From Streptosporangium sp040640155 (lineage in GTDB: Bacteria; Actinomycetota; Actinomycetes; Streptosporangiales; Streptosporangiaceae), in NCBI RefSeq assembly GCF_040640155.1, contig NZ_JBFABE010000026.1, positions 34,093 through 98,092 of the forward strand: 64,000 nt of DNA. The letters run 5' to 3'. Shown here in pieces: positions 16,790 through 25,271 of the stretch. The notes beneath the pieces were generated by a model. The model saw only the letters and a list, made by a program, of their open reading frames with translations. It made no database searches and was not told where the DNA came from. How positions within the stretch are numbered: position 1 is the stretch's first letter; every line of letters begins with the position of its first letter. A program made the position numbers and the translations under genes.

Positions 16790-17047
16790 TCACCACCGGT
16801 CGGCGGACAGTTCGACGCCCTCCACCCGGTCGTAGATCACCACCCCGTCCGTCAGCCTGACCACGCGCACCCTGCGGGCGAGTCCCGCGGTCTCCAGCTC
16901 GCGGGCCGAGCGCACCGCGTACTGCGGGAAACGGTAGCGGTCACGGGTGGCACCGGGTGGGTCGTCGCGCTCGCAGACCACCTCGTAGCGGTCCTCCGGC
17001 CAGATCGGAGGCAGCGCCTCCAGGCCTCGATCGGCGGGCGGTGCCAT
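16790..17047 (-). CDS. Hypothetical protein, 85 residues
   Basis: An 85-residue, charged, soluble protein that I do not recognise. No signal peptide, membrane helix or Cys pair; the C-terminal half (RVRVVRLTDGVVIYDRVEGV) suggests a small beta sheet. GGAAGGAGG lies 8 bases before the ATG at 17047, a near-perfect ribosome-binding site, and codon third positions are G/C-rich in this frame, so it is probably real. It lies upstream of the SpoIIE phosphatase gene on the same strand, about 95 bp away. Confidence 0.65.
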   Translation of the reverse strand: MAPPADRGLEALPPIWPEDRYEVVCERDDPPGATRDRYRFPQYAVRSARELETAGLARRVRVVRLTDGVVIYDRVEGVELSADRW

Positions 17048-17087
17048 CGGGCCCGCCTCCTTCCTATGGATCTCACGTGACGTGAAC

Positions 17088-17111
17088 GGAACGTACTCGA
17101 AGTGATCGGTT
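17088..17111 (+). promoter_or_regulatory. Possible ECF sigma-type promoter
   Basis: GGAAC (17088-17092), 16 bases, then GTT (17109-17111) in the 246-bp divergent region before the MHYT gene. Spacing fits several ECF sigma factors (SigE-like) better than SigR. This short pattern could arise by chance. Confidence 0.25.
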
Positions 17112-17293
17112 AAGACATTCGCAATAACCCCATTATGGCCTTTGGGAACGGGACAACTGTAAGGTGAGCACCCCTCGCAGTGATTGACCGCTCAGTCGAT
17201 CGCGGGCGGGTGACCTCCATCACCGTCATGAGATCCGGTCGCGCCGGGCCGCCGATGGCACGTTCCATCCCTCCGTTTCACCAGGAGCACGTC

Positions 17294-18166
17294 ATGTCCC
17301 CCATCGACCACTTCGCCTATGGGCTCGCCACCCCGGTCGCCTCGTACGTCATGTCGAGCATCGGCTCCCTCCTCGGACTTCTGCTCGCCGCGCGGGCGCG
17401 CGGGGCACGGGGCGGCTCACGCGCACTCTGGCTCATCGGCGCCGCCCTGTCCATCGGCGGGACCGGCATCTGGGTGATGCACTTCATAGCGATGATGGGC
17501 TTCGACGTGCGGGGGGCGTCGATCCGCTACGACGTCACGCTGACCGTCGCCTCCGCGCTCCTCGCCGTCGTCGTCGTCGGCGCGGGCCTCTTCCTGGTCT
17601 CCCGCTCCGCCGGCCCGGGCGCGCTCCTCGGCGGCGGCCTGCTGACCGGTCTGGGCGTGGCGGGCATGCACTACCTGGGCATGGCGGCCATGAACATGTC
17701 CGCCCACGTGACCTACGACCCCCTCCTGGTCGGGCTCTCCCTGCTCATCGCCGTGACCGCGGCGACGGTGGCCCTGTGGTTCAGCGTGCGCGTGCGCGGG
17801 GCCGCCGCCACGACCGGCGCCGCCCTGGTGATGGGCCTCGCGGTGAACGGGATGCACTTCACCGGCATGTTCGCCCTGGACGTCAGCGTGCACGGCACCT
17901 CCGCGCCGACGAGCGGGGCCGAGGGCATGGACTTCATGCTGCCGCTGCTCGTCGGGATCAGCCTGCTCACCCTCGGCCTGCTCCTGACGATCTTCCTGTC
18001 CCCCTCGGAGCAGGAGATGCGCCAGGACGCCGAGCTCGAGGCGCAGCTACGCCGCAACCGCTCCGCCGACGGCCCCGCCGCCCCCTCCGGCCCGATGGAG
18101 CCCCACACCCGTCCCGCCCGCGACCACAGGCCCTCCCTCTTCGACGACCACGGCCCCGGCCGGTGA
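17294..18166 (+). CDS. MHYT domain membrane sensor protein
   Basis: A 290-residue protein with seven predicted helices and three copies of the MHYT signature, each at the outer end of a helix: WVMHFIAMMGF, GMHYLGMAAM and GMHFTGMFAL. MHYT domains are proposed to bind copper through the Met and His residues and to sense oxygen, CO or NO. Here there is no attached GGDEF, EAL or kinase domain, only a ~50-residue charged cytoplasmic tail, so any output must go through a partner. ATG 17294 follows AGGAG; upstream in-frame starts lie in the promoter region. Confidence 0.93.
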   Translation: MSPIDHFAYGLATPVASYVMSSIGSLLGLLLAARARGARGGSRALWLIGAALSIGGTGIWVMHFIAMMGFDVRGASIRYDVTLTVASALLAVVVVGAGLFLVSRSAGPGALLGGGLLTGLGVAGMHYLGMAAMNMSAHVTYDPLLVGLSLLIAVTAATVALWFSVRVRGAAATTGAALVMGLAVNGMHFTGMFALDVSVHGTSAPTSGAEGMDFMLPLLVGISLLTLGLLLTIFLSPSEQEMRQDAELEAQLRRNRSADGPAAPSGPMEPHTRPARDHRPSLFDDHGPGR

Positions 18167-18279
18167 GCGGTCATCGGGAATGACCAACGGCCCCATAACA
18201 TCGCGATAGGGATTCTTTGGGAGATCCCTCAGGAGGCCTTCGGCAAATACTTTGACAGCACCCCTCACAAGGAGTGTTC

Positions 18280-19401
18280 ATGTTACGTCGAGGTACCTTC
18301 CTGGCCGGCGCCACCACCGTGGCCCTGTACCTGGCCGCCACCGTGGCCCCCGCCTTCGCAGCACCCTCCGTCTCCGCCCCCAAGCCCCCGGACGCGATGC
18401 TGGAGGCACTCCAGCGCGACCTCGGCCTCACCGCCGAGCAGGCCGTCCAGCGCCTCGCCAACGAGCAGCGCGCCGCGGCCTCCGAGTCCGCCCTGACCCA
18501 GCAGCTCGGCGCCAGCTACGCGGGTGCCTGGCTCAACGGCGACGCCTCCCAGCTCTCGGTGGCCACCACCGACGCGGCCGAGGCGGACGCCATCAGGGCC
18601 AAGGGCGCCCAGCCGGTGATCGTCAGCCGGTCCATCGCCGACCTGAACGCCGTCAAGGACAAGCTCGACCAGGCGCCCGCGGAGGCCAAGGCCGGCGCCG
18701 CCCTGTGGTACGTGGACGTCGCCACCAACAGCGTCTCGGTCCTCGCCGCCGACCAGGCGGCCGGTGAGGCCCTCGTCGCCGCCGCGGGCGTGGACAAGAA
18801 CGTCGTCAAGGTGACGCACTCCACCGAGAAGCCCCAGGCCTACATCAACATCATCGGCGGCAACGCCTACTACATCGGCGGCAGCCGCTGCAGCATCGGC
18901 TTCTCCGTGCGTCGGGGCTCCACCCCCGGCTTCGTGACCGCCGGTCACTGCGGCAGGGCCGGTGCCACCACCAGCAACCCGTCCGGCACCTTCCAGGGCT
19001 CGTCGTTCCCGGGTAACGACTACGCGTGGGTGGCCACCCCCGGCCACACCGTGACCCCCTACGTCCGCGGCTCCGGCGGCGCCAACGTCACCGTGCGCGG
19101 CTCCGCGCAGGCCTCGGTCGGCGCCTCGATCTGCCGCTCCGGCTCCACCACCGGCTGGCGCTGCGGCGTCATCCAGCAGCACAACGCCAGCGTCACCTAC
19201 CCGCAGGGCACGGTCAGCGGCCTGACCCGCACCAGCGCGTGCGCCCAGCCGGGCGACTCCGGCGGCTCGTTCATCTCCGGCAGCCAGGCCCAGGGCGTGA
19301 CCTCCGGCGGTTCGGGCAACTGCAGCGTCGGCGGCACCACCTACCACCAGCCGGTCAACGAGATCCTCTCGGCGTACGGGCTGACGCTCGTCACCGGCTG
19401 A
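18280..19401 (+). CDS. Secreted S1 serine protease (streptogrisin/alpha-lytic family)
   Basis: A 373-residue pre-pro-protease. A signal peptide covers ~1-28 (hydrophobic core ATTVALYLAATVAPAFA), the alpha-lytic-type pro-domain ~29-185, and the mature chymotrypsin-fold protease the rest. The triad is His223 (TAGHCG), Asp247 (GNDYAWV) and Ser327 (PGDSGGS); Cys pairs fit the usual disulfides. AAGGAG lies six bases before ATG 18280, so that codon is preferred over the GTG at 18274. A snapalysin gene follows 64 bp after the stop, so two secreted proteases form a unit for extracellular protein breakdown. Confidence 0.95.
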   Translation: MLRRGTFLAGATTVALYLAATVAPAFAAPSVSAPKPPDAMLEALQRDLGLTAEQAVQRLANEQRAAASESALTQQLGASYAGAWLNGDASQLSVATTDAAEADAIRAKGAQPVIVSRSIADLNAVKDKLDQAPAEAKAGAALWYVDVATNSVSVLAADQAAGEALVAAAGVDKNVVKVTHSTEKPQAYINIIGGNAYYIGGSRCSIGFSVRRGSTPGFVTAGHCGRAGATTSNPSGTFQGSSFPGNDYAWVATPGHTVTPYVRGSGGANVTVRGSAQASVGASICRSGSTTGWRCGVIQQHNASVTYPQGTVSGLTRTSACAQPGDSGGSFISGSQAQGVTSGGSGNCSVGGTTYHQPVNEILSAYGLTLVTG

Positions 19402-19465
19402 TCCGCCCTCCTCACCAGCTGCTCGTCATGAGCAACCCCCCGATGGCCGAGGAGGCTCGCTAGAA

Positions 19466-20029
19466 ATGTCAAGAATCATTCGCTCCGGTATCGCCTTCAT
19501 CCTGGGCCTGGCCTTCCTGGTGACGGCGGCCCCGTCCCAGGCGGCCACCGCCAAGGCGGAGGCGGGCACGGCGGCGGTCCGCGTCCTGCGGTACGACGCC
19601 AGCAGGGCCGCGGAGTTCCGGTCGGTCGTGGACCAGGCGGCACAGGTCTGGAACTCCCGCGTCACCAACGTACGGCTGGTGGCCGGCACGCCCGCGGACT
19701 TCGTGGTGCTCGCCGACAACGGCTGGCCTCGCGCACAGCCGACCAGCCTGGGTCGCGGCACCATCTGGATGGGGCGGCAGGCGACGTCGCAGGGGTACTT
19801 CCCGCTGCGGATCGCCACGCACGAGATCGGTCACATCCTGGGCCTGCCGGACCGGCGCACCGGTCTGTGCTCGGACCTGATGTCCGGTTCGAGCGCGCCC
19901 GTCTCCTGCACCAACGCCAACCCGAGCGCGGCGGAGAGAGCAGCGGTCCAGAGGAACTTCGCCGGGTCCACCCCGTCGATCACCTTCGGTGAGCTCTACG
20001 TCGACGTTCCCCAGCTCGCGGCGTCCTAG
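19466..20029 (+). CDS. snpA: Snapalysin (M7 family secreted metalloprotease)
   Basis: A 187-residue secreted zinc protease. The signal peptide (about 1-27) ends at SQAATA. The metzincin-like zinc motif is ATHEIGHILGLPDRRTGLCS, with His119, Glu120, His123 and Asp129, followed by LMSGSSAPVSC; this HExxHxxGxxD pattern is the hallmark of snapalysin, the smallest metalloprotease family, found in Streptomyces and relatives. It is slightly shorter than S. lividans SnpA and lacks a long pro-region. It lies 64 bp after the serine protease gene and no LysR-type snpR is adjacent. Confidence 0.93.
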   Translation: MSRIIRSGIAFILGLAFLVTAAPSQAATAKAEAGTAAVRVLRYDASRAAEFRSVVDQAAQVWNSRVTNVRLVAGTPADFVVLADNGWPRAQPTSLGRGTIWMGRQATSQGYFPLRIATHEIGHILGLPDRRTGLCSDLMSGSSAPVSCTNANPSAAERAAVQRNFAGSTPSITFGELYVDVPQLAAS

Positions 20030-20199
20030 ACGCCCGCGAACGACCTCGCCGGTCCGGCCGATCCATCGGCCGGACCGGCGAGCGCGTTCTCCCGTCCCGT
20101 CCCCGTCCGGCCCCGCGTCCCGCCCTCACGCCCCGCCCCCGTCCCCGTCCCCGTCCCGCCCTCGCCCCGGTCCGCACCCGTCCTCGCGCGGCGGGGCGG

Positions 20200-20691
20200 T
20201 CACACGGCCTTCTCGAAACAGTGCGAGCCCGTGAGCCCCTCGTAGGGCGGGAAGACCGGGCTGGGCGTGTAGCCCTCGCGCAGGTACATCCGCACCGCGT
20301 CCGGCTGACGGGGGCCGGTCTGCAGCACGATCCGCGACGCGCCCAGCGCGCGGGCCTCGTCCTCGGCGGCGGCCAGCAGGGCCTGCGCCACGCCGCCGCC
20401 CCGTTCGGCCGGGGTCACGAACATCCGCTTGAGCTCCAGCTCGGCGCCGAGCCTGCGCAGCGCCACGTGCCCGACCGGGACGCCCCGGGCCGAGCGGGCG
20501 ACGCCGGTGTAGACGACCGTTCCCGGCTCGACGTGCATACCGTCGGGGATCAGGCCGGGGACGGCGATCAGGTCGGCGTAGCGGGCGTCCATCTCCTCGG
20601 TCATGGCCCGCCGCAGCGCGACGGCCGCCTCGTCGTCCCAGCCGACGGCCGTGACCGTGACCGGTCCGCCTCTCGCCGCGAACGTCGCCAT
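20200..20691 (-). CDS. GNAT family N-acetyltransferase
   Basis: A 163-residue acetyltransferase. The acetyl-CoA site is ELKRMFVTPAERGGGVAQAL (the R/QxxGxG/A loop) and the C-terminal region has LQTGPRQPDAVRMYLREGY. Substrate unknown. ATG 20691 is preceded by GGAGG at 11 bases; the upstream GTG at 20703 overlaps that GGAGG and so is unlikely to be the start. It is divergent from the SRPBCC gene. Confidence 0.88.
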   Translation of the reverse strand: MATFAARGGPVTVTAVGWDDEAAVALRRAMTEEMDARYADLIAVPGLIPDGMHVEPGTVVYTGVARSARGVPVGHVALRRLGAELELKRMFVTPAERGGGVAQALLAAAEDEARALGASRIVLQTGPRQPDAVRMYLREGYTPSPVFPPYEGLTGSHCFEKAV

Positions 20692-20796
20692 CGGGCCCCG
20701 CACCTCCGCTCCCCCGGACCGCCCCGGGCCGGTACAAAATACCGGGCCGCGGGCCCGGGAGGAGTCGTCCCGCGATCACGGGGAAGGACCCGGGGG

Positions 20797-21240
20797 GTGA
20801 CCCGTTCCCGCATCAGCGTCTCCGTGGACGCCCACGCCCGGCCCGAGCAGGTGTTCTCCGTGCTGACCGACTGGTCCCGGCACGACGAGTGGATGGTGCT
20901 GACCCACGCGCGCGTCGCCTCCGGTGACGGCCACAGCCGGGGAAGCCGGCTCGCCGCCTTCACCGGGGTGGGACCGGTCGGCTTCCTCGACACCATGGAG
21001 ATCACCGAGTGGGACCCGCCGAGGCGCGTCGGGGTCCGGCACACCGGGCGGCTGGTGCGCGGCACCGGGGTCTTCCGCGTGCTGCCCCGCGAGGGCGGCG
21101 GCAGCACGATCGTCTGGGAGGAGGAGCTCGACGTGCCGTTCGGCGCGGCCGGGCGGCTCGGCTGGCGGGTGATCGCACCGCTGAACGCGGCCCTGTTCCG
21201 GCTCTCGCTGCGCAGGCTGGCCGCGCTCAGCGGCCGGTGA
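20797..21240 (+). CDS. SRPBCC family protein (polyketide cyclase/START-like)
   Basis: A 147-residue helix-grip protein. The START-like opening RSRISVSVDAHARPEQVFSV and the aromatic SRHDEWM are typical, as is the C-terminal helix WRVIAPLNAALFRLSLRRL that lines the ligand pocket. Such proteins bind lipids or polyketides; the ligand here cannot be told. GTG 20797 has GGAAGGA at ~9 bases. Its 3' end lies inside a 23-bp sequence repeated 71 bp further on, at the end of the convergent fxsA gene. Confidence 0.85.
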   Translation: MTRSRISVSVDAHARPEQVFSVLTDWSRHDEWMVLTHARVASGDGHSRGSRLAAFTGVGPVGFLDTMEITEWDPPRRVGVRHTGRLVRGTGVFRVLPREGGGSTIVWEEELDVPFGAAGRLGWRVIAPLNAALFRLSLRRLAALSGR

Positions 21241-21312
21241 GACCCCCGTCCCCTCCCCAGGCCCCGCCCGCGGCCGGTGACCGCGGACCGGCCGCGCTCA
21301 GCGGCCGGTGAG
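21219..21312. repeat. Duplicated 23-bp sequence spanning two convergent gene ends
   Basis: The same 23 bases lie at 21219-21241 and 21290-21312. Each copy contains the hairpin GGCCGC-gctca-GCGGCC. The first copy encodes the last residues and stop of the SRPBCC gene; the second holds the stop of fxsA on the other strand. The pair may serve as a two-sided terminator or may mark a small duplication. Confidence 0.6.
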
Positions 21313-21900
21313 GCCCCTGTCCGTCCCCCCGGCCCCGCCCGAGGAGCCCGGGGCTCCCGCGCCGCCCGGGGCCGCCGGGTCGTCGCGGATGACCTCGCCG
21401 TGGACGACCGGCGCCCCGGGGGCTCCCGGGGCCCGCCCGTCGGGCCGCAGGCCGTCGAAGGGCGAGCCCGGCCCGCCGAACGGACCGCCCAGCGGCCCGC
21501 CCAGACCGGCCCCGGCCATGCTCCGGGAGACCATCGTGTGGACCCGGCGGGCGAAGAACCAGGTCGCGACCCCGCGGACCATGGGACGGGTGAACGGCAG
21601 CAGGCACAGGAACCCGACGACGTCGCTGAGGAAGCCGGGGGTGAGCAGCAGCGTGCCGCCCACCAGGATCAGCGCGCCGTCGGCGAGCTCGCGGTCGGGC
21701 ATCCGCCCGCTCTGCAGCGCGACCTGGAGGTTGCGCCAGGCGCGGCGGCCCTCACGGCGCACGATCCAGGCGCCGAGCAGGCTGTCGGCGAGCAGGACGG
21801 CCACCGTCGGCCAGCCGCCGATGACCTGCCCCACCTGGATGAGGACCCAGATCTCGAGGACCGGCACCACGAGGAAGATCAGGAACAGCAGAAAGCGCAT
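21298..21900 (-). CDS. fxsA: FxsA family membrane protein
   Basis: A 200-residue membrane protein. The FxsA domain covers ~1-135: the opening helix FLLFLIFLVVPVLEIWVLIQ, the DSLLGAWIVRREGRRAWRNL segment, and GALILVGGTLLLTPGFLSDV. In E. coli FxsA overproduction relieves exclusion of phage T7 by the F plasmid (via PifA); its normal role is unknown. The last ~65 residues are a Gly/Pro/Ala-rich cytoplasmic tail. It lies 106 bp downstream of ppm1 on the same strand and ends against the convergent SRPBCC gene. Confidence 0.92.
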   Translation of the reverse strand: MRFLLFLIFLVVPVLEIWVLIQVGQVIGGWPTVAVLLADSLLGAWIVRREGRRAWRNLQVALQSGRMPDRELADGALILVGGTLLLTPGFLSDVVGFLCLLPFTRPMVRGVATWFFARRVHTMVSRSMAGAGLGGPLGGPFGGPGSPFDGLRPDGRAPGAPGAPVVHGEVIRDDPAAPGGAGAPGSSGGAGGTDRGLTGR

Positions 21901-22006
21901 CTTCGCCTCACCTCACGTGACACCCGTACGACATGACAACGCCCGGGGGCCCCGGCGCGTTCCGTGTTCGCTCAGCGTGGACTCCCCGCCGTGCCCGGTA
22001 CGGCGC

Positions 22007-22774
22007 TCAGCGGCCGAGGCGGCGGCGCTCGCGGCGGCGGCGCAGGCGGGCGGGCAGGCCCGCGACCCCCCAGACGGTGACCCGCCAGAGCGCCTCCAGG
22101 ATGATGGCGCGGCTCATCTTGCTGGCCCCGACCGCGCGCTCCACGAACGTGATGGGGACCTCCTTGATCCGCAGTCCCTTGTGGGCGGTGCGCAGGGTCA
22201 GGTCCACCTGGAAGCAGTAGCCCTGCGACTCCACGTCGTCCAGCCCGATCTTCTCCAGGGTGGAGGCGCGGTAGGCGCGGAAGCCCGCGGTGGCGTCGCG
22301 GACCGGCAGGCCGAGGGCGAGGCGGCTGTACATGTTGGCGCCGCGCGAGAGCAGCTGCCGCGAGGCGGGCCAGTTGACCACCTTGCCGCCGGGCACCCAC
22401 CGGGACCCGATCGCCAGGTCGGCCCCGCGCGCCAGCGCCTTCAGCAGGGCGGGCAGCGCCTCGGGCGGGTGGGAGCCGTCGGCGTCCATCTCCACCAGGA
22501 CGTCGAACCCCTCCGCCAGGCCCCAGCGGAAACCCGCGATGTAGGCCGAGCCCAGCCCCTGCTTGCCGCCGGGCCGGTGCAGCACGTGGATCAGCTCGTC
22601 GTCGGAGGCGAGCTTGTCGGCGATCGCCCCGGTGCCGTCGGGGCTGTCGTCGTCGGCGATCAGCAGGTGCGCCTCGGGCACGGCCTCCCGCAGGCGCCGG
22701 ACGATCAGCGGCAGGTTCTCCCGCTCGTTGTACGTCGGGACGACGACGAGCACCCGGCCAAGCATCCGCTCCAT
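22007..22774 (-). CDS. ppm1: Polyprenol monophosphomannose synthase
   Basis: A 255-residue GT2 glycosyltransferase that makes polyprenyl-phosphate mannose from GDP-mannose, the donor for lipoglycans and secreted-protein O-mannosylation. Motifs: VVVPTYNERENLPLIVRRL, DDDSPDGT, the metal-binding VEMDADGSHPPEALP, and GSRWVPGGKVVNWPASRQL. There are no C-terminal membrane helices, so it is of the short Dpm1 type. Its ATG overlaps the lnt stop by 4 bp. In Mycobacterium tuberculosis the two activities are fused in one protein, and here they are separate but coupled, which strongly supports both calls. Confidence 0.93.
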   Translation of the reverse strand: MERMLGRVLVVVPTYNERENLPLIVRRLREAVPEAHLLIADDDSPDGTGAIADKLASDDELIHVLHRPGGKQGLGSAYIAGFRWGLAEGFDVLVEMDADGSHPPEALPALLKALARGADLAIGSRWVPGGKVVNWPASRQLLSRGANMYSRLALGLPVRDATAGFRAYRASTLEKIGLDDVESQGYCFQVDLTLRTAHKGLRIKEVPITFVERAVGASKMSRAIILEALWRVTVWGVAGLPARLRRRRERRRLGR

Positions 22775-24732
22775 CACGCGTCTCCCACCTGACGATCGTC
22801 CTGCCGGTCCGCTGCCCGTACCGCTGTCCGCCCCGCCGCCCCCGTCCGGCGCCGCCCGGCGGTCGCCGCGGCGGCCACCGCGCAGGCCCCCACAAGTATC
22901 AGGGCCCACTCGGGCAACGCGCCCACGCGGGTGGCGATCGTCTGCGCGGTCCTGACAGGGACCGTCAGGACGTTCGACGCGGGCACCAGTTCCTCGGTGC
23001 GCCAGGCTATCGAGCCATTGGGAGTCACATATGCCGATATACCCGTAATTGCGGAAGTGATCACCGCCCGATTGTGCTCCACGGCCCGCAACTGGGACAT
23101 GGCGAGTTGCTGCGGCGGCAGGTTGGTGAGCGCGTAGGTGGCGTTGTTGGTCTGCACCACGAGCGGTGTGGCGCCCGTCCGGGCGGTGGCGTTCACGACC
23201 TCGTCGTAGGCCACCTCGTAGCAGTTGATCGCGCCGATCGTCACCGGGCCCATCCGCAGGTCCCCGTCCCGGGTGCCCGCCACCGACTGCTTGCCGACCA
23301 GGGAGGCCCGCTCGAACAGGGCCAGCACCAGCTCCTTCATCGGGGTGAACTCCCCGAAGGGCACCAGGCGCTGCTTGTCGTAGTGGGCGCCGGGCCCGGT
23401 CACCGGGTCCCAGACCAGGCTGCGGGTGGCGCGCTGGTTCTCCCCCACGCCGACCACGGCGCCGACCAGGACGGGCACCCCGACGTCCCGGACCGCTGCG
23501 TCGATCTCGCTGCGGGCGAACGCGCTGCGCAGCGGGTCGATGTCGGTGGAGTTCTCCGGGAGCACCACCAGGTCGGGGCGGGGGACGCGGCCCCGCCGCA
23601 CGTCTTCGGCCATCCGGTGCAGCAGCCGGGTGTGGTTGCGCAGCACCACGGCCGGCTCGTCGCCCAGCGGGTGCATGCCCCGCCCGGGGACGTTGCCCTG
23701 GATGACGCCGACGGTCACGCTGCGGCCCTCGTCGCCGTACCGGGGCACGGCCAGGGCCGCCGCCGGCACGGCCAGCGCCCCCACCAGCGGCAGCACCAGC
23801 GACAGCGCCGGTCGCCCCCTGGACGGCGGGGCCGGGGAGGCGGGCGCAGGGGCCGGCGCCGAGGAGGCAGGCGGGGACGACGGCGGCGGGGCGGGGGCCG
23901 GTCCCGGGTCCGGTCCAGGGGCCGGTCCAGGGGCCGGTCCAGGGGCCGGTCCAGGGGCCGGTCCAGGGGCCGGGCGCCGGGCCGCGAGCGCCCGCCGCGC
24001 CCCGAGGGCGAGCAGGCCGCCGCACAGCGCCACCGCGAAGCTCACCAGCGGTGCCCCGCCGAGCGCCGCGTACGGGGTGAAGGGCGACTCACCCTGGCCG
24101 AAGGCCACCCGTGCCCACGGGAAGCCGCCGAAGGGGACACGTCCCCGCGCCCATTCGGCCGCCACCCAGAGCGCGGCGCCCCACAACGGCCACAGACGCA
24201 ACCGGGACACCAGGGCTGCCCCCGCTCCCCAGAAGGCGTAGAAGGCGCTCTCGATGGCCACCAGACCCAGCCAGGCGTCCACACCGATCGGGCTCACCCA
24301 GTGAAGGGCGGGCAGCAGCAGGGCGAGGCCCGCGAGCAGGCCCAGCCAGGCGCCACGGCGCGGGCGGACGCCGTGCACGGCCAGGACGATCGCGGCCATG
24401 CCGAACGGCGCCAGGAACCACAGGCCCGCCGGCGGGAAGGCGCAGAACACCAGCAGGCCGCCCGCCACCGCGCCGGCGACCCGGGCCGGCAGCGCGGCCC
24501 GGGACCGCACGCCCCCGGGCGCTCCGCCGGACACCCCGCCCGGCGAGGCTCCGGGGCCCGCACCGGACCGGCCTCCGCTCCCGCCGGGGCCTCCCCCGCT
24601 TCCCGCGCCCGGGTCTCCGCCGTTCCCGCCGGTCCGGTCGTTCCCGCCGGTCCGGCCGCCCGCGGGGCCGTGCGGGGGATCGGGCCACGCGGACCTCCCC
24701 GGCGCCGGGCCGACCGTCCTGTCCTGCACCAC
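22774..24732 (-). CDS. lnt: Apolipoprotein N-acyltransferase
   Basis: Membrane enzyme that adds the third acyl chain to the N-terminal Cys of lipoproteins. The N-terminal part holds about six helices; the nitrilase-like C-terminal part shows the Glu in LPENSTDIDPL, the Lys in YDKQRLVPFGEFTPM and the Cys in GAINCYEVAYDE. A Pro/Gly/Ala-rich insertion of ~60 residues built from 12-bp repeats interrupts the protein before the catalytic domain. I place the start at GTG 24732, eight bases after AAGGAG; GTG 24756 would add eight residues but lacks such a site. The first ~60 residues are Gly/Pro-rich and probably disordered. It overlaps ppm1 by 4 bp. Confidence 0.92.
   Translation of the reverse strand: MVQDRTVGPAPGRSAWPDPPHGPAGGRTGGNDRTGGNGGDPGAGSGGGPGGSGGRSGAGPGASPGGVSGGAPGGVRSRAALPARVAGAVAGGLLVFCAFPPAGLWFLAPFGMAAIVLAVHGVRPRRGAWLGLLAGLALLLPALHWVSPIGVDAWLGLVAIESAFYAFWGAGAALVSRLRLWPLWGAALWVAAEWARGRVPFGGFPWARVAFGQGESPFTPYAALGGAPLVSFAVALCGGLLALGARRALAARRPAPGPAPGPAPGPAPGPAPGPDPGPAPAPPPSSPPASSAPAPAPASPAPPSRGRPALSLVLPLVGALAVPAAALAVPRYGDEGRSVTVGVIQGNVPGRGMHPLGDEPAVVLRNHTRLLHRMAEDVRRGRVPRPDLVVLPENSTDIDPLRSAFARSEIDAAVRDVGVPVLVGAVVGVGENQRATRSLVWDPVTGPGAHYDKQRLVPFGEFTPMKELVLALFERASLVGKQSVAGTRDGDLRMGPVTIGAINCYEVAYDEVVNATARTGATPLVVQTNNATYALTNLPPQQLAMSQLRAVEHNRAVITSAITGISAYVTPNGSIAWRTEELVPASNVLTVPVRTAQTIATRVGALPEWALILVGACAVAAAATAGRRRTGAAGRTAVRAADRQDDRQVGDA
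23912..23971. repeat. Five tandem copies of a 12-bp unit inside lnt
   Basis: GGTCCAGGGGCC is repeated five times without error in the coding sequence of lnt and codes for repeated Pro-Gly-Pro-Ala. It lies between the membrane and catalytic domains. A unit of 12 bp keeps the frame whatever the copy number, so length variation between strains is likely. Confidence 0.9.
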
Positions 24733-24920
24733 GGGCGGGGCTCCTTGCGATGTCACGGGCGGGCGGTGCCGCCTCCTGCAGCCTGAACGTTACCTCCCGG
24801 CGGAGGTGCCCCTGAAGTCCGGCGCCCGATCACGGGACCGGACACGGCCCCGGGCACGGCCCCGACACGGCAACGGGGCGGCCCCGGACACGGCAACGGA
24901 CACGGCAACGGCAACGGCAA

Positions 24921-24960
24921 CGGGGCGGCCGGGGTGTCGACGGACACCCCGGCCGCCCCG
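24921..24960. terminator. Strong hairpin, probable terminator
   Basis: A perfect 18-bp stem with a GACG loop. No U-run follows on either strand, as is common for actinobacterial terminators. It lies ~370 bp after the helD stop and ~190 bp before lnt. Confidence 0.65.
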
Positions 24961-25184
24961 ACGCTTGCGGCGCTCGCACGGGAGCGGGAAGAGAGCCCGG
25001 GCCACCCTTCGGACCGGTTCCGTCCCGTCGGCGGCGGGCGCGGATTGCCGTTGTCTACTGGGTGCCCGGACTCCTCCTGGGTCCAACCCCCCGCCCGGAA
25101 GGAGTGCCCCGCCTCGACGGACTGCCGGCCCTGCGCCTGGCTGTAGGGACGGGCGTGACCCCGTCACGGGCGCAGGAGAAGGCG

Positions 25185-25271
25185 ATGTCGAAAGGCGGCC
25201 GACCGGCCAGTCCCGTGCTGGACTGGGCAGCAAACTACCGAGCCCAGCGCAGATGTCAACCGTGTCACTAA
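25185..25271 (+). CDS. Possible 28-residue peptide with C-terminal CxxCH
   Basis: ATG 25185 is preceded by AGGAGAAGGCG, one of the better ribosome-binding sites in the window. The frame runs 28 codons and ends in RRCQPCH. The peptide opens MSKGGRPASP. It is on the plus strand in an otherwise gene-free region between two minus-strand genes. It is too short for codon statistics to decide, and no modifying enzyme is nearby, so it may be a leader peptide, a small Cys-rich protein, or chance. Confidence 0.3.
   Translation: MSKGGRPASPVLDWAANYRAQRRCQPCH

Noticed and set aside
23905..23975. Short tandem repeats considered as a CRISPR array
   Set aside because: Units are adjacent without spacers and lie in frame within lnt.
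25050..25080. TTGTC-starting sequence that might be a PafBC-dependent promoter
   Set aside because: The following bases do not match the GTG part of the motif and no -10 lies at the right distance.
24934..25146. 70-codon plus-strand frame with several Cys
   Set aside because: It begins inside a strong hairpin, has no ribosome-binding site and mixed codon third positions.
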